A stretch of 64,000 nucleotides of DNA from Gammaproteobacteria bacterium (GCA_963575655.1 CAUYTY010000206.1:1-64000); one strand, 5' to 3'; shown: positions 9,283 through 18,655, counted from the stretch's first letter. Program-made: numbers and translations. The notes: generated from the letters alone by a model not told the origin.

Positions 9283-10698
9283 ATGGCAATAAATGAACTA
9301 GGGTCGTTCCTGAGCAAAAAGTCGTATTACTTTGGGATCGCACTAGGCAAAGACATTGAGACTCAGATTTATCTAGTCAGCCAAGCCACAAAAGAACTAC
9401 TTACCACACAAGCGGCCTTCGCAGATGAAAGCGTCGCCAGCAAGGGTAGAATTGCCGACGGCCTTGATTACCTATCTTCGAGCATGGACGATGTCCGTGA
9501 GGGTGTCTTTGGCCTTAAATCTGCGTTCGAGATTGGAATATCAGAGGTAGTTTGGCAAATTGAAAAGAGGAAACGCGAACTGCAAGATATTCTAAAAATA
9601 TCAATGCTCTACCTGGATTCCCAGAATAAGGAGAGGAGAAAACGCGCCGAAAACAGTTATTTAAATGGCTTGATTGATGTGGCGGAAGAGGAGTTTCTTT
9701 TCTTCGAGGAATTGAATGGTCTTGACTTTACTATTCATATCAATCTCGCCATGATTTATATGTTCCATAAGGTAGACATAGAAAAGTCAATTGAATATTT
9801 TAACAAAGCAATCGAATGTATCAGGCAGAGATCACCATATTACACAAGCTTTTCATTGATACACAAAGCAATACTGCTCCGAGAGGCTAATCTAATCGAA
9901 GATGCAAGAACGTGCCTAGAAGAGGCAGTGCGGCTATCTCCTAATTTTTGCGAAGCGCTCTATCAATTAACTATTACTGAGTTAGCAACAGACAAAGACA
10001 AGGCCATGTCTTTTATTTTTAAGTTATTAGAGATGGATATCAGGTATGCCCTAAAAATTGAAGACGAACCCGCTTTTATCACGATAAAGGAAGACCTCCA
10101 CACCCGTTACCGAACCATCGTAAACTCCCGGACACCAGAAATTAGATCCCATCACGATGACCTGCTTACCAGAATGATCAGTATCTCGGAGCAGGTTACG
10201 AAATGCAACCTAATCGTGGAGAACGAGGATTTTAAATTAAATGAAGAATTACAATTGGATACAGTCCTGCAAAGAATTGTCGAACTGGTTGATCGCGAGT
10301 CTTTACTAGATATCTATACTGCCGATCTCATATTAAACGACGAAGCAACCCCACTCTCCGCAGAATTAAAAGAGAGCGCCCACTACTATGTCGGATCAAG
10401 AGTTAAACATTTTGAGTTCGAAAAAACAAAACTAAACGAAAAACGAAAGAAAGAAAACGAAAATTCATTGATCTATGCCATGAGCAAAGGGATCAGAGTT
10501 CCGATTGCCTACTCCTTAATTTACATTGTAGCCTTCTTTCACTTTAGGGATATATTGATTTCCATTTTGTTGGCCACGATACCGTTCATTTTTATCTTTT
10601 CGATATCCGAACAAAGAAAGGCGTTACACACCAATCAGATGAATGCCATTGATGAGAAGTTAAATAAATTGATTGAAGTCAAAGGAATGATGCCTTAG
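9283..10698 (+). CDS. TPR protein with C-terminal membrane anchor, unknown function
   Basis: A 471-residue protein in three parts. Residues 1-110 are helical and include DDVREGVFGLKSAFEIGISE. Residues about 120-260 hold TPR units (NLAMIYMFHKVDIEKSIEYFNKAI; a later unit has CLEEAVRLSPNFCEAL). A helical region leads to a hydrophobic hairpin at about 404-440 and a short charged tail. I recall N-terminal segments of this type in uncharacterised bacterial TPR proteins, but no function is assigned. The gene is more AT-rich and Lys-rich than its neighbours and stands alone between repeat-bearing gaps, which suggests accessory origin. Confidence 0.7.
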   Translation: MAINELGSFLSKKSYYFGIALGKDIETQIYLVSQATKELLTTQAAFADESVASKGRIADGLDYLSSSMDDVREGVFGLKSAFEIGISEVVWQIEKRKRELQDILKISMLYLDSQNKERRKRAENSYLNGLIDVAEEEFLFFEELNGLDFTIHINLAMIYMFHKVDIEKSIEYFNKAIECIRQRSPYYTSFSLIHKAILLREANLIEDARTCLEEAVRLSPNFCEALYQLTITELATDKDKAMSFIFKLLEMDIRYALKIEDEPAFITIKEDLHTRYRTIVNSRTPEIRSHHDDLLTRMISISEQVTKCNLIVENEDFKLNEELQLDTVLQRIVELVDRESLLDIYTADLILNDEATPLSAELKESAHYYVGSRVKHFEFEKTKLNEKRKKENENSLIYAMSKGIRVPIAYSLIYIVAFFHFRDILISILLATIPFIFIFSISEQRKALHTNQMNAIDEKLNKLIEVKGMMP

Positions 10699-10703
10699 CC
10701 TGC

Positions 10704-10861
10704 AACCCAAGTAACCACCTAACTCGTCATTTCGACAGGAATTGTCGGAATTCAGGACACAGGGGCGAAGGTTACCGACCAAGCCATCTATAGCATCTAG
10801 ATTTTGGCAATTCCTGCCGGAATGACGGCTTAGCCGTTTGCCAGATGGCAAAACTTGGGTT
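10704..10861. repeat. Palindromic repeat family R1, full copy a
   Basis: A 158-bp imperfect palindrome bounded by aacccaagt and acttgggtt, with inner arms gtcatttcgacaggaatt and aattcctgccggaatgac. A second full copy lies at 46893-47046, and shorter or half copies occur elsewhere. It has the form of a MITE or REP-type element and carries no coding capacity. Confidence 0.75.
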
Positions 10862-10928
10862 AAGTATCTCTTTGGATTACCTAAGCAGAAGGAAAAAGCA
10901 GACAGATTATTTTCTGGGAGATTTCCTG

Positions 10929-11816
10929 TTAATCTCGCCAGCGGCGGGTGAGGTCGTGGTAGGCATCGATCCGCCGATCTCGCAAGAAGGGCCACATCCG
11001 GCGCACTTTTTCGGTATGAGTTAGGTCGAGGGTTGCCACCAAGGTGACGGATTCCTCTCCGGCTTGGGCCAGGATTTCCCCCTGTGGACCCGCAATAAAA
11101 CTCCCCCCCCAAAACTGAATACCAGGACTTTGGCCACTCGGGTCTGGTTCCTGACCCACGCGGTTACAGGCAAGCACGGGTAAGGCATTGGCAATCGCAT
11201 GCCCACGTTGCAGCGTGACCCACGCGGCGTGTTGACGAGCCCGTTCGTCGGGAGGGTCGCGAGGGTCCCAACCGATAGCCGTCGGATAGAGCAGCAGATC
11301 GGCCCCAGCCAAGGCCATGAGCCGCGCTGCTTCGGGATACCACTGATCCCAGCACACCAATACACCCAACCGTCCTACCGAGGTCGGAATGGGCGTAAAA
11401 CCCAGATCACCCGGCGTGAAATAGAATTTCTCGTAATAACCAGGGTCGTCGGGGATGTGCATCTTGCGATAACGTCCCGCAATCTGTCCATCCGTCTCCA
11501 GAACTACGGCAGTATTGTGGTATAGACCTGGCGCACGACGCTCGAACAGCGAGGCGACAATAACCACTCCAAGTTCAGACGCAAGCCTCCCCAATAATTC
11601 CGTGCTCGGCCCAGGAATGGATTCAGCGGCATCGAAGCATCGCGGGTCCTCCGTCTGGCAGAAATATACCCCGCTATGTAATTCTTCGAGCAATATTAGG
11701 CGTGCCCCCGCCGCCGCTGCGGAACGAATACCACGGCAACTCGCAGCAAGGTTACTGGTACGATCCTCAGTACAGGGGTGTTGAATAAGTGCAACGGTGA
11801 GTTGAGAAGAATTCAT
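10929..11816 (-). CDS. aguB: Carbon-nitrogen hydrolase, N-carbamoylputrescine amidase-like
   Basis: A 295-residue nitrilase-superfamily enzyme. The catalytic triad is visible: E45 (LLEELHSGVYF), K118 (GRYRKMHIPDDPGYYEK) and C155 (GVLVCWDQWYPEAARL). The DDPGYYEKFYFTPGD segment is typical of N-carbamoylputrescine amidases, which make putrescine, CO2 and ammonia in the agmatine route. No agmatine deiminase gene is next to it, so the substrate is inferred from family resemblance. A run of eight G (complement of 11103-11110) encodes W-G-G within the frame and leaves it intact. This contrasts with the broken tracts in other genes of this window. Confidence 0.88.
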   Translation of the reverse strand: MNSSQLTVALIQHPCTEDRTSNLAASCRGIRSAAAAGARLILLEELHSGVYFCQTEDPRCFDAAESIPGPSTELLGRLASELGVVIVASLFERRAPGLYHNTAVVLETDGQIAGRYRKMHIPDDPGYYEKFYFTPGDLGFTPIPTSVGRLGVLVCWDQWYPEAARLMALAGADLLLYPTAIGWDPRDPPDERARQHAAWVTLQRGHAIANALPVLACNRVGQEPDPSGQSPGIQFWGGSFIAGPQGEILAQAGEESVTLVATLDLTHTEKVRRMWPFLRDRRIDAYHDLTRRWRD

Positions 11817-11966
11817 GGGCGAGTCGATATGATGCTAAATCTTCACATTGGTTATAGGACAAGGGGGGCAAGGATAGTGAGGTAGGTCCTATCTAACCTC
11901 CCAAAATGAATTGCGGTGATTGATTTTTAATTAACGGCTGAATACGCGATATCTAGCGGCAACCTG

Positions 11967-12338
11967 TTAGAGGGTATGGGTAGGACGATCGGCTTTGGTA
12001 CCGGCGAGGTAGGTCTCTATTTTAGAGCGGACCACCCCTTTGTCTAATTCACTGAACTGAACACCAATACCGGCCGTTCGATTCCCCTGCGCCCCTCGTG
12101 GGGTAATCCAAACGACCTTTCCCGCCACTGCCAGACGGTCTGGTTCATCCATAAGATTCATAAGCATGAAGACTTCATCCCCCAACTGATAGGATTTAGT
12201 AGTCGGGATGAATAGGCCTCCGGTCTTAAGAAAAGGCATATAGGCCAAATAGAGGGCGTTCTTATCCTTGATGGTCAGAGATAGGATACCCTGGCGAGCG
12301 CCTGGAGGTGTCGGAGTGGGGCGGGGAGCGTCGGACAT
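11967..12338 (-). CDS. pilZ: PilZ-domain protein (type IV pilus type)
   Basis: I take the start at 12338 (MSDAPRPTPTPPGARQ), preceded by CAAGAGATC, giving 123 residues; a longer frame reaches upstream but its extra part looks non-coding. The protein matches the compact PilZ proteins needed for type IV pilus assembly: SLTIKDKNALYLAYMPFL, GGLFIPT, then KVVWITPRG and TAGIGVQFSE. Many members of this subgroup lack the RxxxR c-di-GMP-binding motif, and none is seen here. It acts in the cytoplasm with pilus ATPase partners. In other bacteria the gene often follows holB; here it is followed by gene-free DNA. Confidence 0.85.
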   Translation of the reverse strand: MSDAPRPTPTPPGARQGILSLTIKDKNALYLAYMPFLKTGGLFIPTTKSYQLGDEVFMLMNLMDEPDRLAVAGKVVWITPRGAQGNRTAGIGVQFSELDKGVVRSKIETYLAGTKADRPTHTL

Positions 12339-12528
12339 AGTTATGATCTCTTGGAAAATAACGCGGGCAGCACACGAGGATAGAGGAGGCATCCCAGCCA
12401 TTGATCCTGCCTTGTCACCAGGCTGGGTATTACGAATCATGGGGGGATACAACTCAATGCTATCCCCCCACTCGTCCTTGGCTGTCAATAGGCAACATAT
12501 TCCTTTAGCAGACGAAGAGAAGAGCCAA

Positions 12529-12555
12529 AAAAAATCCCGCACTCGGCGGGATTCG
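12529..12555 (-). terminator. Terminator downstream of tRNA-Phe
   Basis: Read on the minus strand, the stem aatcccgc / gcgggatt is followed by a run of eight T. It lies about 35 bp past the tRNA 3' end and is a classic intrinsic terminator. Confidence 0.75.
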
Positions 12556-12587
12556 TTGTCCTTACTGGATACCTTTAAACACTTATT

Positions 12588-12663
12588 TGGTGGCCAGGGG
12601 CGGAATTGAACCACCGACACGATGATTTTCAGTCATCTGCTCTACCAACTGAGCTACCTAGCC
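12588..12663 (-). tRNA. tRNA-Phe (anticodon GAA)
   Basis: A 76-base cloverleaf on the minus strand. The acceptor stem GGCTAGG pairs with CCTGGCC (one G-T pair), the D arm contains AGCTCAGTTGGTAGAGC, and the anticodon stem is GATGA/TCATC with loop CTGAAAA, giving anticodon GAA. The T arm contains GGTTCAATTCC. The 3' end ACCA is encoded. An intrinsic terminator follows. Confidence 0.96.
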
Positions 12664-13242
12664 ATTTGAAACAAACACGTTAGATGCCAAAACGGGCACG
12701 AGCACCGTGCTCACTGCTTGGGCATTGCCACTCAAACGTAAGGGTACGACACCACATCGGCACGCGCATTAGACCTGCTTCACCCCAAGGGTGTCAAGTC
12801 CCGCGTGGGGAGCAGGTGCGACCGAAGCTGGGGCAGTGGGCACATTCCACAGTTGGAGGGAATGACAAGGGCGTTGGCGTACAAAATCCCTACTCCACTA
12901 AACAATATCAATGTTTTACAGTGAGACTACCAGACCAATTATCCGAGAAAACCGATCAGAATTTACCCACGGAAGGTCGGACACCATGCCTCTACAAGCA
13001 AAATATATTCAATGGACAACCTACCATTTTAATGAATAATTTCAATCGTTTTCTCATTTATTTCACCTTTTTGGTGCGCTGTGCAATGTACGTGCCCCAA
13101 CATTGAGAACCCACTTTCTGACTTTATTATCTGAAATCGAGGGTAATTTCTTTATTTCTATTCATTCGCGAACGTTACCAAAACGCATGGCACCAACCTT
13201 GCGTTGAATGAGAACTAATATATTCATTGAGAGAAAACCGCC
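12664..13242. other. Intergenic region, no supported gene
   Basis: About 580 bp between tRNA-Phe and the CheW fusion gene. An open frame at 12684-13106 encodes a low-complexity product with no recognisable domain or ribosome site; I leave it out. I saw no repeats from the families described elsewhere. Confidence 0.5.
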
Positions 13243-15906
13243 GTGAGAAAGCCCGTTCACGCCTACCGTGCCACTAATCTTTCCTATCTAACCCGCTTCA
13301 TGAGCAGTCTACACGCCGATCAATCGCGGTTGCGTGATATTCAGGCGGTTTACGATAACCTAACATTGCTGGGTCAGTTGCTTTGTGCGGGCACTGACAT
13401 TACCAGCATGCGTACCGATTTTAACAATCTCGCCAATATGTTGTTGGATCAATTGGCCAAAGAGTTACGCAAAAAGGCGGAGCTCAGCTTGGGATCAAGC
13501 GCACGCATGGCCATCGACATTTTAATCCGCAATCTATTTGAGCGTACTGCCGATATTGGATTTCTCGCGACCGACATGGATGTCCGTCACTATGCGGAGG
13601 CGGTAGAAGAGAATCCTGCGGTAGTTTACGACAAAGAACGTCGTTCTACTCTAAAAGAACGTTTCAGTGAATATGTAAGAAAATATTCGGTTTATCACAA
13701 CATTATTTTGCTTTCACCACAAGGCCAAATGTTGGTTCAGTTAGATGATGATAATCCCGTAGGCAATTCCCATGACTCACTGATTTGCCAGGCATTAACC
13801 ACCGATCAATCTTATGTAGAAACCTTTCGCGCCTGTGACCTGTTAAAACAGCAAGACACCCCATTGATTTATTCTTACCGTGTGATGTCCGAGGACGGAA
13901 GTCATCCAGTCGGGGTTTTGTGTCTGTGTTTCCGTTTTCAGGATGAATGTCGTCGGATTTTTGCAAATCTGGTCGCCGACGATGATTGGACGGTTGTTAC
14001 CATCCTTGATCAGGAAGGGAAGATAATTGCTAGCAGTGATACCTACCAATTCCCTGTCGGCGCTAAAGTCGAGCGGGTAATAAATGAGCAATGCCATGTT
14101 GTCCGTTTCGCTGGCCGTGAATATCTGGCGACGACTCGCTCAACGATGGGTTATCAAGGCTATATGGGGCCGGGCTGGATGGGGCATACATTGTCACCGT
14201 TAAATCATGCTTTTGAGATGGCTGAAGCGCATGAGTTGGAGCGGGTCAATGAGGAACTCGTCAACTGTGTCTTAGAAGCTGCCACGCTCTTTACCTCAGA
14301 ATTGCGCGATATCCCAGTGCGTGCCGCCAGCATCCAACGCGAGCTGAATCGGGCGGTGTGGAACGGTAGTATCTGGCTGTCTCGTGATAGTTATGCGCTC
14401 AATGCCTCCTTCGCCAAGGTGTTACTGTGGGAAATTGGCAGTACTGGTGTCAAAACTCGCAACGTTTTTAGTGAATCCACGACAAATCTTTACAAGACAG
14501 TGGTGTCATCGGTACTTTACGATTGTGGCACTCAGGCAGCGCTGGCCATTGATATTATGGATCGCAATCTTTATGAACGTGCCAATGATTGCCGCTGGTG
14601 GGCATTGACCAGTGTATTTCGCGCCGAACTGGCCAATTTACGTCCAGGAGACCGCGAGCAGCGCCGTGTTTTGACAGATATTCTCTGCACCATCAACAGT
14701 CTTTATACCGTTTATAGCAACTTATTAATCTTTGATATCTCAGCCCGTGTAGTAGCAGTATCTAACCCAGCGTATACCGAGTTACTCGGACAAACGTTAC
14801 CGCAAGATTGGGTGCGCCAAACGCTAGGTCTGCCCGACACACAAAGCTATTGCGTTTCGTCATTCTCTGCTAGCAAGCTCTATGGCGGCCATCCAACCTA
14901 TGTTTACGCTGCGGCAATTCGCGAGCCAAATGGATCGACCCCAGTGGGGGGCATCGCTATTGTTTTCGATTCAACGCCACAGTTTAAAGCCATGTTAGAG
15001 GAGGCGCTGCCTCGCAAAGAAAATGGTAGTGTTATCGAAGGGGCTTTTGCCGTATTTGCCGAACGTGACGGTCGGATTATTGCCAGCACCGATGGAGAAC
15101 TGAAACCCGGCGAACGTTTCGACATTGGTCGTGAGTTTTTCGAGCTAGTCCAAGGGGCAGGCTGTACCAATATCGTTATCTTCCGCAAACGCTATTACGC
15201 CGTAGGCTCAGCGATGTCGGCAGGTTATCGTGAATACAAAAACGAGAGAGATTTCTATCGGAACGATGTAGTATGCCTGGTACTCTCCCCGCTGTCCGAT
15301 AGCGTGATCGACCCGGCCAGTTTGCATTCCCTACGTGACGTAACCCCCGACAATTATGCCTTACGCCATCGTGTGGGTGACGAAGATTCCGTTGAGATCG
15401 CCACGTTCTATATAAGTGGTGGTTGGTACGGTGTTCGTTCGGATTTCGTAATGGAAACGTTTGAGGCAAAAACAATTACGCGTCTGCCCGGGATGCCAAC
15501 CTGGGTACGAGGTTGTGTCGTACATAATGATATCGCAATCACCGTTTATGATTTGGCAGGGCTACTTCCTGGCGTCAAGGAGCTATCGCAGAGCTGTCAG
15601 ATAGTAGTGGTCAAGGTCCCCAATCAACAATTACGCTACGGCATTTTGATTGATGAATTGGGAGAGATTCCAGAAATAGCCGCTACCCAGATCAAACCCC
15701 TTCCCAGCATGATGAGTAGTGATGACTCCCCCATTGAAAGCCTGGTCAGACCTCATGCCGATGTGGGAAAAGGGCAGGCCCTGCTAATGATTCTCTCTGC
15801 GGAGCGGATGCTTCAGTCTTTGGCAAAATTAAAAGATGTTCCTAAGCTCATTGACTCCAGGCCACAAGCAATTTTGGAGAAGATTCAAGGTCCCGCAAAA
15901 ATGTGA
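13243..15906 (+). CDS. Soluble dual sensor-domain protein with C-terminal CheW domain
   Basis: An 887-residue protein starting with GTG (GAGAGAAA upstream). Two similar sensory modules are visible: residues about 90-310 and 440-690. Each holds a helical start (AIDILIRNLFERTADIG; AIDIMDRNLYERANDCRWW) and a cache/PDC-like beta part (NIILLSPQGQMLVQLDDD; NLLIFDISARVVAVSNP; then GKIIASSD and GRIIASTD). The C-terminal 170 residues form a CheW-like domain (EIATFYISGGWYGVRSDFVMETFEAK, GVLID-type segment YGILIDELGEI). No membrane segment or signal peptide is seen, so both sensors should be cytoplasmic. CheW couples receptors to CheA; this fusion could feed a ligand signal straight into a CheA array. 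Confidence 0.85.
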   Translation: MRKPVHAYRATNLSYLTRFMSSLHADQSRLRDIQAVYDNLTLLGQLLCAGTDITSMRTDFNNLANMLLDQLAKELRKKAELSLGSSARMAIDILIRNLFERTADIGFLATDMDVRHYAEAVEENPAVVYDKERRSTLKERFSEYVRKYSVYHNIILLSPQGQMLVQLDDDNPVGNSHDSLICQALTTDQSYVETFRACDLLKQQDTPLIYSYRVMSEDGSHPVGVLCLCFRFQDECRRIFANLVADDDWTVVTILDQEGKIIASSDTYQFPVGAKVERVINEQCHVVRFAGREYLATTRSTMGYQGYMGPGWMGHTLSPLNHAFEMAEAHELERVNEELVNCVLEAATLFTSELRDIPVRAASIQRELNRAVWNGSIWLSRDSYALNASFAKVLLWEIGSTGVKTRNVFSESTTNLYKTVVSSVLYDCGTQAALAIDIMDRNLYERANDCRWWALTSVFRAELANLRPGDREQRRVLTDILCTINSLYTVYSNLLIFDISARVVAVSNPAYTELLGQTLPQDWVRQTLGLPDTQSYCVSSFSASKLYGGHPTYVYAAAIREPNGSTPVGGIAIVFDSTPQFKAMLEEALPRKENGSVIEGAFAVFAERDGRIIASTDGELKPGERFDIGREFFELVQGAGCTNIVIFRKRYYAVGSAMSAGYREYKNERDFYRNDVVCLVLSPLSDSVIDPASLHSLRDVTPDNYALRHRVGDEDSVEIATFYISGGWYGVRSDFVMETFEAKTITRLPGMPTWVRGCVVHNDIAITVYDLAGLLPGVKELSQSCQIVVVKVPNQQLRYGILIDELGEIPEIAATQIKPLPSMMSSDDSPIESLVRPHADVGKGQALLMILSAERMLQSLAKLKDVPKLIDSRPQAILEKIQGPAKM

Positions 15907-15962
15907 ACGTTCTGGCTAGCTATCGAAAGTAGCATAACATATACATGGAGTGAGAGACCCAA

Positions 15963-16000
15963 CAAAAAAACCGCAGCAGATCACTGCAGCGGTTTTTTTG
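15963..16000. terminator. Bidirectional terminator
   Basis: aaaaaaaccgc-agcag ... ctgc-agcggttttttt forms a strong hairpin with A and T runs on either side. It separates the convergent CheW-fusion gene (+) and soxX (-) and can serve both. Confidence 0.85.
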
Positions 16001-16041
16001 TAGTTGTTCACCCCTTCTGTTGAAATGGGGGTGAACAGTTA
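16001..16041. repeat. Palindromic repeat family R2, copy b
   Basis: Inverted repeat tagttgttcacccc ... ggggtgaacagtta, directly following the bidirectional terminator. See copies at 4212, 18586, 26973, 36018, 45757 and 46842. Confidence 0.7.
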
Positions 16042-16067
16042 GATCTTCTTAATCGGTCGAGTACACT

Positions 16068-16700
16068 TTACTGGTTCGCTGGAGAGGCAGGATCCAGCAA
16101 GAGCGCCACCAAATCCTTAATCTGCTTCTCGGTCAATAGATTGAAATGACCAAAACGTGGCATGGCGCTACATGCGTTATAGGCTTTGGCATTGTAGATC
16201 TTGCCCCAGGTATATTCAACAACGGACTGGCTGTCACCATGCGACTTTCTATAGTTGTAGAGAGAAGGCCCGATGGTGCCATACGAGATCTCGTCTTTAC
16301 CGATCTGGTGGCAATTGTAGCAAGCGCCACCATTAGGGACGCCGGCCTTATCCGTCCAGGTGGATCCTTTACCATTTTCCGCAATCTTATCGCCTTCCTT
16401 CCAGTCGCCTAGATATTGGCCATCGCCAGGAGATTTGATGGTGGCATGGTTTTCCTTTTCGACAGCAGCACGCTGCTTGGCGCCGGCATCGCCCGTAGCA
16501 AGCTTAGGGTCGGAACATAACGCCTGGGTGGCATCCTGATTAATACTGTCCAGGCTAACAATTCCCTCAGCGCGGAAACTCGCGCGAATGGCACTATTCA
16601 TCGCCGCAGTGGTTGACCCATCCTGTGCATTAACTGACAAGCTAATGCCCGCCGCGCAGACAACCATGCCACACAGTTGATAAATTTTAGTAATTTTCAT
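16068..16700 (-). CDS. soxX: SoxX, c-type cytochrome of thiosulfate oxidation
   Basis: A 210-residue protein with an N-terminal signal peptide (residues 1-25, ending VNAQ). It has one haem site C127-Y-N-C130-H131 and a likely distal Met ligand M180 (ACSAMPRFGHF). SoxX pairs with SoxA in the periplasm to join thiosulfate to the SoxY cysteine, passing electrons to cytochromes. It is the last gene of a soxY-soxZ-soxA-soxX run, 15 bp after soxA. The insertion between signal and haem site makes it longer than minimal SoxX proteins. A bidirectional terminator lies about 70 bp downstream. Confidence 0.95.
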   Translation of the reverse strand: MKITKIYQLCGMVVCAAGISLSVNAQDGSTTAAMNSAIRASFRAEGIVSLDSINQDATQALCSDPKLATGDAGAKQRAAVEKENHATIKSPGDGQYLGDWKEGDKIAENGKGSTWTDKAGVPNGGACYNCHQIGKDEISYGTIGPSLYNYRKSHGDSQSVVEYTWGKIYNAKAYNACSAMPRFGHFNLLTEKQIKDLVALLLDPASPANQ

Positions 16701-16715
16701 TGGTCAGGGCCTTTA

Positions 16716-17522
16716 TCAACGCTTCAGTCCAGGGGTCTTGACAACACCGCCATTAGCATTAGCTGCCATGTACATGGACAATGCAATCGTGACATCGGAT
16801 CCGTAGATGGGGAAGGGGAAGCGCTGCTGACGATAACAGTCATTGATGCGCCGTTGCATCGTCCAAAACTCGCCACTCGAAACTCGGTAAGCGGGCCAGA
16901 ATCCCCAAGCAAGTGCTGCTCCCTTTTGCGAGGTGATATCAGGCAGATCCTGAAGACGGATACGCTTCTTGGCGTCATCGTGGCACGATGCACACGCAAA
17001 ATCCATTACCCCACCACGATAATAGAAGGCATGTTTACCAAGCTCATACATTTCCTTTTCCTTGGGGTGTTTTGGTACAACATTGATCTTCATATCGCGA
17101 GAGTTTGTTACCACGTAGGCAACGACCGCCTCAATGGATTTCTTGGCGCCTTTGCCGAAGGGGGCAGCAATGATTTCTTTCGGGTCAATTCCTTGCAGAG
17201 TTTCCATACAGGTCATGAGCCGAGATTCAAGATCCTGAACCTTTCCGGTGTCTTTGAAATAACGCGGAAGTTGGGCTGCAGCGCCTTTTACTACTCCAGC
17301 ACCAAGGCCAAGGTCGCATTTTTCAAGGGTAGCGTTTTTGGGTCCGGCGGGGGTTTTCCATAGTCCCTCGCCGTCGGCCTCATAAAGCTCGGCGGGGTTA
17401 CCATCGGAAATCATCTCGCGGTATTTATTGATCTCATCGGTGGCGCTCTGCGCGATGGCCTGTGCTGCCGTGCCAACTAGCGCAATAGCAGCAAAGCTCG
17501 CAAGCAATTTCTTTAAGTACAT
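16716..17522 (-). CDS. soxA: SoxA, L-cysteine S-thiosulfotransferase haem subunit
   Basis: I take the start at 17522 (MYLKKLLASFAAIALVG) after GGTGAAGCC, giving 268 residues with a signal peptide cut near residue 25. There is one CxxCH haem site (C177-A-S-C-H181) and the active cysteine in RRINDC229YRQQR, which carries the persulfide or haem ligand in SoxA. C69 and C105 match the place where a first haem is bound or replaced by a disulfide in the family. With only one CxxCH this is the single-haem form. It forms the SoxAX complex with the next gene and acts on SoxYZ in the periplasm. Confidence 0.95.
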   Translation of the reverse strand: MYLKKLLASFAAIALVGTAAQAIAQSATDEINKYREMISDGNPAELYEADGEGLWKTPAGPKNATLEKCDLGLGAGVVKGAAAQLPRYFKDTGKVQDLESRLMTCMETLQGIDPKEIIAAPFGKGAKKSIEAVVAYVVTNSRDMKINVVPKHPKEKEMYELGKHAFYYRGGVMDFACASCHDDAKKRIRLQDLPDITSQKGAALAWGFWPAYRVSSGEFWTMQRRINDCYRQQRFPFPIYGSDVTIALSMYMAANANGGVVKTPGLKR

Positions 17523-17553
17523 GGCTTCACCAGTAATTAGGCTGTGTGCACAA

Positions 17554-17865
17554 TTACGAAATTGTCGTTGCATCGGTACGGGTGTCACCTTGAGTGTCGA
17601 CCCATTTCACCGAGATCTCGTCTCCCTTAGCCGCTCCTTTAATCTTGAAGTAGAGAAAGGGGTCTTTGGAAACGCTGGGACCAAACTGCGCAGAGAATAC
17701 CTCCTTGCCTTTTATCTGAGCAGTCACCAAGGTGATGTGCATGGCGGGAATCAGCTTACCCTCAGAATCTTTACGTTGCCCAGATTCCATATCGTGTCTC
17801 ATTAATATCTTTACATCAACGACACCTTTATTTTCGGTGGCGCGAATACGCATCGGGTTACCCAT
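17554..17865 (-). CDS. soxZ: SoxZ, partner of the sulfur carrier
   Basis: I take the start at 17865 (MGNPMRIRATENKGVVDVK), with GGAG upstream, giving 103 residues. The LMRHDMESGQRKD and HITLVTAQIKGKEVF segments are typical of SoxZ, an immunoglobulin-like beta protein that forms a heterodimer with SoxY and reaches the periplasm with it. It has no signal peptide of its own, as usual. It sits 56 bp after soxY and 31 bp before soxA. Confidence 0.94.
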   Translation of the reverse strand: MGNPMRIRATENKGVVDVKILMRHDMESGQRKDSEGKLIPAMHITLVTAQIKGKEVFSAQFGPSVSKDPFLYFKIKGAAKGDEISVKWVDTQGDTRTDATTIS

Positions 17866-17921
17866 GATCACTCCGTTACAATTTGTTGGATTGTTTAGTG
17901 TGTGGTGCGAGACCGGATTAT

Positions 17922-18374
17922 CTAACCGCCACAGCCGCCGTGAGTTACCTTGACTTCTTTGGTCACAAAAAGCCACTTGCCGTCGACCTTGACGAGGGCA
18001 TGAACATTTGAGGTTTCTTTCACTTTTACGCGCGTGGCGACAAATGGTTCGGCGCCCGCCGGAAGGATGAAATGCGCGGCCAGAGGCTTGGGATTTTTCT
18101 CAACAATAATTGCGATTTCCTGGGCATTCAACGAAGTCGAAACACCGACCGGGACCACCGCACCGTTTTCGGCAATATCCGGGAGTTCGAGCATGACCTC
18201 TGCGGATTGGTTGGCTGAACCGCCCCCAAGCGCCTTCAACACATCGTCCATATTCTTACCGTCAAAGGCTTGACTGTTCCACTCTAGCGCCTGTGCCTGC
18301 GTAATCAATCCCGTGGAGGCCATGAGGCCGATCATTGCCATCATGCGCAATACATTACGTCGTTGGTGATTCAT
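17922..18374 (-). CDS. soxY: SoxY, sulfur carrier protein
   Basis: A 150-residue protein with a twin-arginine type signal (NHQRRNVLRMMAMIGLMAST) and the diagnostic C-terminal swinging arm ending GGCGG, with Cys148 as the covalent sulfur carrier. It travels with SoxZ to the periplasm, where SoxAX loads thiosulfate on the cysteine. It is the first gene of the soxYZAX run. soxB, which hydrolyses the bound sulfonate, and soxCD are not in this window. Absence of soxCD near the cluster would fit organisms that store sulfur globules, but those genes could be elsewhere. Confidence 0.96.
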   Translation of the reverse strand: MNHQRRNVLRMMAMIGLMASTGLITQAQALEWNSQAFDGKNMDDVLKALGGGSANQSAEVMLELPDIAENGAVVPVGVSTSLNAQEIAIIVEKNPKPLAAHFILPAGAEPFVATRVKVKETSNVHALVKVDGKWLFVTKEVKVTHGGCGG

Positions 18375-18585
18375 GGGTACCCCTTATAAAATTTGCTGTT
18401 ATTCAGCCTACAAAACTGAAATGTGGAATAAAAATTCAATCTAACAACAAATACCGCAAACATTACTGGAAACTTCCAGAAGTACAACTTAATCCATTGA
18501 CCTGAGACCATTGTGAGGAAGATATTCCAGCAATATCTAATGGTATCATGTCTGTAAAAGATAAATCACCCATTCCAGGGCATCG

Positions 18586-18620
18586 TATACCCCCTCCAAT
18601 GGGAGGGGGTGAACGGTTAC
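18586..18620. repeat. Palindromic repeat family R2, copy c
   Basis: A tight hairpin, ccccctcc-aat-gggaggggg, followed by tgaacggttac. It lies between the divergent soxY and folC genes, so here it cannot be a simple terminator of a convergent pair. Confidence 0.7.
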
Positions 18621-18655
18621 CTACCACCCACCTACCTGAGTGATTACACAAGCGG

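Noticed and set aside
12684-13106. 140-codon open frame after tRNA-Phe.
   Set aside because: Product is low in structure, has no recognisable family and lacks a ribosome site.
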